Origin: Nocardiopsis sp. ATB16-24
GTDB taxonomy: Bacteria > Actinomycetota > Actinomycetes > Streptosporangiales > Streptosporangiaceae
Direction: 5' to 3'
Assembly: GCF_030271535.1 (NCBI RefSeq)
Contig: NZ_JASCXJ010000002.1
Location: forward strand, 248,001 to 312,000
DNA: 64,000 bases
Shown piece by piece: positions 59,616-64,000 of this stretch (the first letter of the stretch is position 1; each line of letters begins with the position of its first letter). Under the pieces are notes generated by a model. That model worked only from the letters and a program-made list of their open reading frames with translations. It was not told where the DNA came from and made no database searches. The translations under genes and the position numbers were made by a program.

Positions 59616-60652
59616 GAGCGCACCCCCGCACCTGGAGGTAGCGCTGGCGACAGCGCCTCCCACACCGGGGCGGTGGGCAGTGCTGCCGAGTCTGGGATCG
59701 TCAGATCGAACCCGTCCACGTCAGTGAAGACCTTCTCCCCGCTCCTAGGCGGAAGGGTCGGCGCCGCCCCGGTCAGACCCAGCAGGTCGCTGGTGTAGAG
59801 GCGTTGCACGGGGATGTCACCAGCGCTCACCTCGGCCATGTTCCGGGACCTTTGCGTCCAGGGACGGCAGGAGGGGGTCGGCGTGGGACCGGAGCGGACG
59901 TGCACCACCGTTCCCAAGGGGGTCGGTGGTGCGTGGGTGAATCCCAGGGTGCGGTGCTCGGCCAGGCTCAGCACCAGGCGTCTGCGCTGGGGGCCGCCCA
60001 CCATCCTGCCGATCTGTTTCGAGGAGGGTGCGTTGAGGCCGTGGGGCAGGCACACCCGTGTCGGCCATCCCACCACGGTCCCGTCCGGGCCGACCATGAC
60101 CAGGTCATCGGCCATGAAGGTGGCCCCCAGCTCCCGGCAGGCCCGGTGAGCGAGCGTGGACTTACCACCCCCTGGTACCGCGACGAACAGCACGGCAACG
60201 CCGTTGAGCGCCACGGCTGAGGCGTGCAGCATCCGCCGCCCGCACGCCGAGAGCCGGGACGCGAAAAAGGTCTTGGCCAGCCACGCCGACCAGTGCGTCT
60301 GGTCGGTGTAGGTGGAGGAGACCATCAGCCGGGTCAGGCGTCGCCCCCGGTCGACCTCGATGGCCACCGGTGCGGACTGGGGCCGGTAATAGCCCACGGC
60401 CCGCAGTCGCCCGTTCTGGTTGCCGGTGATCGTCAGGGACGGCCCGCCCGGGCGCAGCTCCAGCCGGGGCCACGCCCGGCTGTCCTCAAGGACGGGGTGG
60501 CCGGGCAGAATGTGCAGGGACCAGTTCGGGTCCGGCCCGGGACGAAGTCGTTCGCACGCCTCCCCCATGGCCGTGACCACGTGGTCGACATGCCCGGCCT
60601 CGGGTGAGGCCACCCCCAGCCGTAACCCGTCCAGCAGTAGTTGGACGCCCAC
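59612..60652 (-). CDS. HPr-kinase-like P-loop protein (first)
   Basis: About 346 residues. P-loop AVLFVAVPGGGKSTLAHRAC, then LGATFMADDLVMVGPDGTVV, the HPrK-type Asp-Asp that binds metal. The preceding CGRRMLHASAVALNGV is also typical. GTG at 60652 is chosen for GGGAGGTGAC upstream; an in-frame ATG at 60718 is an alternative. It begins the minus-strand operon, facing an XRE-TPR regulator across about 165 bases. Confidence 0.75.
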   Translation of the reverse strand: MGVQLLLDGLRLGVASPEAGHVDHVVTAMGEACERLRPGPDPNWSLHILPGHPVLEDSRAWPRLELRPGGPSLTITGNQNGRLRAVGYYRPQSAPVAIEVDRGRRLTRLMVSSTYTDQTHWSAWLAKTFFASRLSACGRRMLHASAVALNGVAVLFVAVPGGGKSTLAHRACRELGATFMADDLVMVGPDGTVVGWPTRVCLPHGLNAPSSKQIGRMVGGPQRRRLVLSLAEHRTLGFTHAPPTPLGTVVHVRSGPTPTPSCRPWTQRSRNMAEVSAGDIPVQRLYTSDLLGLTGAAPTLPPRSGEKVFTDVDGFDLTIPDSAALPTAPVWEALSPALPPGAGVRS

Positions 60653-60817
60653 GTCACCTCCCGCATCATGTTTTCGAGACGCCGACGCGGGTGGAAACAC
60701 CCGCGCTTGGATCACCATCTCCAGGCTCCCCGGCGACGCTGCGAGGCCGCCAGTGACGATCACGGATGAACACGGACGTTCGCGGGAACCCCTCGTAGAG
60801 CGAGGGAGGATCCCCCT

Positions 60818-61948
60818 ATGACGACTTCACACCAGGCCCCCCGTCCGGCGTGGGCTCGGGCCCTGCGTGAGGCACGCACGGACCTGGGGTGGGACGTGCA
60901 CCGGCTCGCGGTGGAACTCCTACGCGCCGCCGGCCCCGAGGCCACCGCCACGACCGAGTCCCTGACCAGGCGCATCCGGGAATGGGAGGCGGGCCGCAGC
61001 ACCCTCCGCGAGCGCTACCGTCTGCTGTTGGCCCGCGTGCTCCAAGTGGACGCCGAGGTGTTCACACAACAACCGGTGGGAAGCGGCGACGCGGCCAGGG
61101 TGCGTGCGATCACCTCCAACGTCATCGCCTTGGATGAGATGACCGGCGGCGCAGATCTGCTCCCCATGGCGGTGCGTACCGCGCGCTCGGCGCACCAGGC
61201 CGCGTGCACGTCCGGAGCCGCAGAGATGGCCTCGGCTGCCGCTGAGGCGTTGCAGGTGGCCGGTTGGTCGGCGTTCGACGCCGACGAACACCTGTTGGCC
61301 AGGAGATTGACCAGCGCCTCGGTTCTGACTGCACGGGCTGGTGGGGATCGCGGTAGCGAGCTGTTCGCCTTGACGCAGTTGGCGATGCAGGACGCCCATG
61401 AACACCGCCCTGATCAGGCCCGGCAGGTGTGCGAGCACACTCTCGACGAGCAGCTCTCCCCGCGGGTGCGGGGCCTGTTCGAGTTGCGGTTGGCTCGGGC
61501 CCAAGGGCAAGAGGGAACACCTGGCCGGGCAATGGAGACGCTACGCCGAGCCCGTTCGCGGCTGCGGGGTGAGGCCCAAGACCGTGATCCGCCGTGGGTC
61601 TGGTGGATCACGGAGGCGGAACTGGCATGGCACGAGGCTATGATCCACGCCGACAACGGCGCTTGGGGCCGGGCGGTGGAGTCGTTCGAGAGCGCTCTTC
61701 ATGGGCGGCCTGCCACCTACCACCGTGGCGCCCTCAATGACGCCTCCCACCTCGCGCATGCTCTGGTGCGGGTGGGGTCATGGCAGGGCGCTCAGGAGGT
61801 GCTGGCCAAGGCGGTGATTCCGATGTTGGGCCACATCCGCTCGGGACGCACGCAAGCTCTGCTCGTGCAGGTCCAGCAGTTCGCGAACCAGACCAAAACT
61901 CCAGCATCGGTACGGGAGCTCGCCGACCACGCAGCCTCGGTTCAGTAG
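60818..61948 (+). CDS. XRE-type regulator with TPR-like region
   Basis: 376 residues. N-terminal helix-turn-helix variant ARALREARTDLGWDVHRLAV, then LTRRIREWEAGRSTLRERYR. C-terminal helical repeats follow (FALTQLAMQDAHEHRPDQAR, AWGRAVESFESALHG). GAGGGAGGATCCCCCT precedes the ATG. Divergent from the HPrK-like operon, so a likely regulator of it. Its end overlaps the convergent DUF397-type gene by seven bases. Confidence 0.8.
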   Translation: MTTSHQAPRPAWARALREARTDLGWDVHRLAVELLRAAGPEATATTESLTRRIREWEAGRSTLRERYRLLLARVLQVDAEVFTQQPVGSGDAARVRAITSNVIALDEMTGGADLLPMAVRTARSAHQAACTSGAAEMASAAAEALQVAGWSAFDADEHLLARRLTSASVLTARAGGDRGSELFALTQLAMQDAHEHRPDQARQVCEHTLDEQLSPRVRGLFELRLARAQGQEGTPGRAMETLRRARSRLRGEAQDRDPPWVWWITEAELAWHEAMIHADNGAWGRAVESFESALHGRPATYHRGALNDASHLAHALVRVGSWQGAQEVLAKAVIPMLGHIRSGRTQALLVQVQQFANQTKTPASVRELADHAASVQ

Positions 61949-62379
61949 CGGCCCACCCGGCCCATCCTTGCGTAGGCCTCGCTGGTGTGGTCCTCCTCGT
62001 ACTGGCGGCGCTCGTATTCTTCACGGGCTTTGGGGGTGAACAGCGGGGAAGGGAACCACTCGGCGGGCTGGTCGGCGCGTTCGCGTTGGAGGGCGATCTC
62101 TTCTTCGGTGAGGTGTTCTTCGGGGATGTCGAACTCTCCGTCGCGGACGCCGAGGGTGAAGGCCTCCCATTGGGCGGGGGTGAAGAACAGAGTGCCCTTC
62201 TCGGGTGACTTGCCGTCGCGGACGGCGCGGAAGCCGTCGTCGAACTCGGCGACCTCCACGGTGGCCTCCGATTCGGGGTCGGAGAGTGAGGAGCGCATCC
62301 ATACCGCGTCCGTGATGTCGTGCCACTTCTCGTTCCCCATGGCCTCGGGAGGGAGTTCAGTGGTGCTCTGCTCGGTCAC
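61942..62379 (-). CDS. DUF397-domain protein (long form)
   Basis: 145 residues. The DUF397 core is WMRSSLSDPESEATVEVAEF, followed by RDGKSPEKGTLFFTPAQWEAFTLGVRDGEF. The C-terminus is charged (EEEIALQRERADQPAEWFPS). DUF397 proteins are usually small partners of XRE regulators in actinomycete development loci. GTG at 62379 has AGGAGGAGAAC upstream. Here it converges on an XRE gene instead of following one. Confidence 0.8.
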   Translation of the reverse strand: MTEQSTTELPPEAMGNEKWHDITDAVWMRSSLSDPESEATVEVAEFDDGFRAVRDGKSPEKGTLFFTPAQWEAFTLGVRDGEFDIPEEHLTEEEIALQRERADQPAEWFPSPLFTPKAREEYERRQYEEDHTSEAYARMGRVGRY

Positions 62380-62742
62380 GTTCTCCTCCTGGAGAGGGTG
62401 TCGTCGGGGGTCTGCTCGCGCTCTCGCAGGGATGCCCGCTTTGTAAGCTGATCAGCGAGGTATGGAACCGGCTCTCCAGGACCGTGGGCACCTGGATCCG
62501 CAAAGCCCGTGACGTGACAGGAAAAGCCCTGCCTGAGAACACGCTCTGGAACCCTGCCCTTCGAAGCGCGTAGAGAGTGTCTGGCCCTCATCGCCCCTGC
62601 AAGGGGTAGCAGCCCAGAGCACACAGGGCAGCCAATCCTCATCGCCGCAATGACCAATACGCACTGTTACTGGATAGGTCAGAAGTGACCTGGTAAGGGA
62701 GAACCCCACCGGGGCCTACAGGTTGCAGTGGATGGAAAGTCG
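62380..62742. other. gap with CRISPR-repeat relic
   Basis: 363 bases without a supported gene; besides the degenerate repeat described separately I see nothing. It lies between two minus-strand DUF397-type genes. Confidence 0.4.
62584..62648 (+). repeat. degenerate CRISPR repeat plus half repeat
   Basis: 62584-62613 matches the 30-base repeat with three changes (GCCCTC start, CTGCAAGG, AGCAGC end). After 21 bases, 62635-62648 matches its first half (TCCTCATCGCC). This is far from any array, in the same orientation as arrays 1 and 2. Confidence 0.75.
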
Positions 62743-62925
62743 CTATTTCCCGCTGTCGGCTTGAGACAGGGAGAGAAGGAATGCTCCCCAGGACTCCAAA
62801 GTGAAGGTGAGCTGGCCGCGTACACGGTTCTGGGTGTCTCGCACGTCCGCGCCTGTGCTGTGCTGGCGGACCTCGACACACTCGTTCGACCCGCCGCTGT
62901 AACTGCTCTTGTGCCAGTCACTCAT
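62743..62925 (-). CDS. small DUF397 protein
   Basis: 60 residues: SDWHKSSYSGGSNECVEVRQ, then VRDTQNRVRGQLTFTLESWGAFLLSL, the full DUF397 pattern. Start overlaps the end of the XRE-DUF5753 gene, so the two are coupled, as in WhiJ-type loci where the small protein modulates the regulator. An ATG one codon earlier is equally in frame. Confidence 0.9.
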   Translation of the reverse strand: MSDWHKSSYSGGSNECVEVRQHSTGADVRDTQNRVRGQLTFTLESWGAFLLSLSQADSGK

Positions 62926-63745
62926 CATCGATCTTCCTCATCTCGTCGCGGACGGCCTGCAAGGTCTCCTGCGGGTCGCGAGCTGCTCCCTGAAGGGCCG
63001 TGAACAGCAAGCGGCTACGAAAGATACCAGCGGAGTCGGTGATGATCCGCCCTTCCTCGGCCGATTCCATGTACACCACCTCCGGTTCGTCAGTGGTGGT
63101 GATGATCCGTCGCGGGCCTGAGTTTCCCGCATGGCGAGGAGAGTTCGTCGGAACCATCTGCACAGTCAACCGGTCGCGGTCTACCAGGTCGGCGACATGA
63201 GCGAGTTGCTCTCGTTGGATTTGTGAAGAGCCGTAGCGACGGGCCAGCACGCTCTGGTCGATGATCAGCCAGAGCGAGGGAAGTTCGGCCTTCGCCATGC
63301 GCTCTGCGCGTTCCCGACGCTCCTTCGCGAGGGCTCGAACCTCTCGCCCGGACAGCCAGGGAGACCCGTAGCGGATGAGCGCGTGAGCGTACTCCTCCGT
63401 CTGCAAGTAGGAAGGGAACACCAGGGGCTGGTACTCGTACAGGGCGTCGGCGGCGTGGGTGCGCTGGGTGACCTCGTGCAGCCACACCTGGCGGCCGGAA
63501 CCGGTCAGCTCCTCCCAGAGCTTTTCCAGCCTGCCGTCGCTCGCCAGGATCTCGTCCAGGAACTTGCGCAGCCACGGCCGGGCCATCGCCCGGCCGTTCT
63601 CGATGTCGGACACGTGCGAGTCGCTGATCGTGGTGCCGCGCAGGCTGACCCGCCGGGCCAGCGCCTGCTGGGTGAGTTCGGCCTCCCCACGCAACCGGCG
63701 CAGCTCCCGCCCGAAAGCCTTCAGAACGCGTTCGTCTGTGTGCAT
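62918..63745 (-). CDS. XRE regulator with DUF5753 (WhiJ/Scr1-like)
   Basis: 275 residues. Helix-turn-helix LRRLRGEAELTQQALARRVS and GTTISDSHVSDIENGRA. The DUF5753 region has LYEYQPLVFPSYLQTEEYAH, LIIDQSVLARRYG, VQMVPTNSPRHAG and VVYMESAEEGRI. Coupled to the small DUF397 gene. The divergent partial gene at 63926 is in the position often held by an ATPase partner in such loci. Start ATG 63745 lacks a strong ribosome site. Confidence 0.88.
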   Translation of the reverse strand: MHTDERVLKAFGRELRRLRGEAELTQQALARRVSLRGTTISDSHVSDIENGRAMARPWLRKFLDEILASDGRLEKLWEELTGSGRQVWLHEVTQRTHAADALYEYQPLVFPSYLQTEEYAHALIRYGSPWLSGREVRALAKERRERAERMAKAELPSLWLIIDQSVLARRYGSSQIQREQLAHVADLVDRDRLTVQMVPTNSPRHAGNSGPRRIITTTDEPEVVYMESAEEGRIITDSAGIFRSRLLFTALQGAARDPQETLQAVRDEMRKIDDE

Positions 63746-63925
63746 AAAACCATGGCAGCACATCGAACCCCAGCCCGTGGGGCATTCCACAGAATTCCAG
63801 CACCGTATGGAAGATTCGGGAACTCTCCGCCCGGACTTCCCCCGGAAAAGGGCCCGACCACATCCTTTCTTCGTGGACGCAACAGCAGCGATCACGGCCA
63901 CGGCGAAAGGACCCGGTGGAAATCC

Positions 63926-64000
63926 ATGACCACGACCCAGACCTCCCTCGACCTGCCCAGGCGCATCCGCCACACCGAACCCGACACCAGCGGCCTGGTG
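63926..64000 (+). CDS. start of a gene cut by the window edge
   Basis: ATG after GGTGGAAATCC opens a frame of 25 codons (MTTTQTSLDLPRRIRHTEPD and onward) that reaches the edge. Too short to assign. Divergent from the XRE-DUF5753 gene. Confidence 0.5.
   Translation, partial: MTTTQTSLDLPRRIRHTEPDTSGLV

Noticed and set aside
58758..60652. HPr-kinase-like genes as tailoring kinases of the lasso peptide at 18 kb
   Set aside because: They lie about 40 kb away in a different operon with its own regulator. A link is possible in principle but nothing in the sequence supports it.

Overview
The window is high-GC actinomycete DNA. A WhiB protein, a conservon-type roadblock/DUF742/GTPase set, XRE-DUF5753 plus DUF397 pairs, DHA2-type export and frequent GTG starts all fit. 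The gene mix resembles Nocardiopsaceae (Nocardiopsis, Streptomonospora, Thermobifida relatives), but no ribosomal marker is present, so the family is an inference.

Left edge (1-4.5 kb): a truncated gene end with its terminator, a MerR-type regulator, and a minus-strand arylsulfatase plus BASS-type transporter pair. From 5.5 to 13.2 kb lies one tightly overlapping plus-strand operon: adenylation enzyme, carrier protein, ectoine-synthase-like cupin, acyl-CoA-dehydrogenase-like flavoprotein, transglutaminase-like protein, PsuG-type C-glycosidase, HAD phosphatase, MFS exporter and a maleate-isomerase-superfamily protein. This matches the logic of showdomycin-type C-nucleoside biosynthesis: glutamine-derived aminopyrrole, C-ribosylation, dephosphorylation, export.

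From 14.4 to 18.3 kb, on the minus strand, is a lasso-peptide cluster in the order A-C-B1-B2-methyltransferase. Its 48-residue precursor gene has a clear YxxP...TxG leader and a very acidic core. The methyltransferase belongs to the isoaspartyl (PIMT) family, which suggests an aspartimide-bearing lasso peptide. Next come an AbiTii-like gene, a regulator/kinase/Nudix/5-FCL block (19.5-25.8 kb), and a second biosynthetic region (25.9-38.7 kb). That region runs conservon B-C-D, a styrene-monooxygenase-like flavoprotein, a methyltransferase, a single-module KS-AT-ACP PKS, WhiB, an EEP-family protein, two TPR proteins and an ABC exporter.

From 39.4 to 50.3 kb is a type I-B CRISPR-Cas locus (cas6-cas8-cas7-cas5/cas3 fusion-cas4-cas1-cas2) between two same-direction arrays of 13 and 20 repeats with related leaders. 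cas2 carries an in-frame stop at codon 24. A 3' tRNA-Lys fragment with its terminator sits just left of the locus. The tail of array 2, the following methyltransferase gene and an IS3 relic also exist as a partly deleted copy at 13.6-14.4 kb. Near-identical direct repeats about 37.4 kb apart therefore bracket the lasso, PKS and CRISPR regions.

From 52.2 to 60.7 kb is a minus-strand operon of unknown product: two HPr-kinase-like P-loop proteins, an MDR dehydrogenase, a TIM-barrel protein, a glycosyltransferase, an APH-like kinase and a fused SAHH-like/Gfo-Idh-MocA oxidoreductase. The right edge holds XRE/DUF397 regulatory pairs, a degenerate CRISPR repeat and the start of one more gene.
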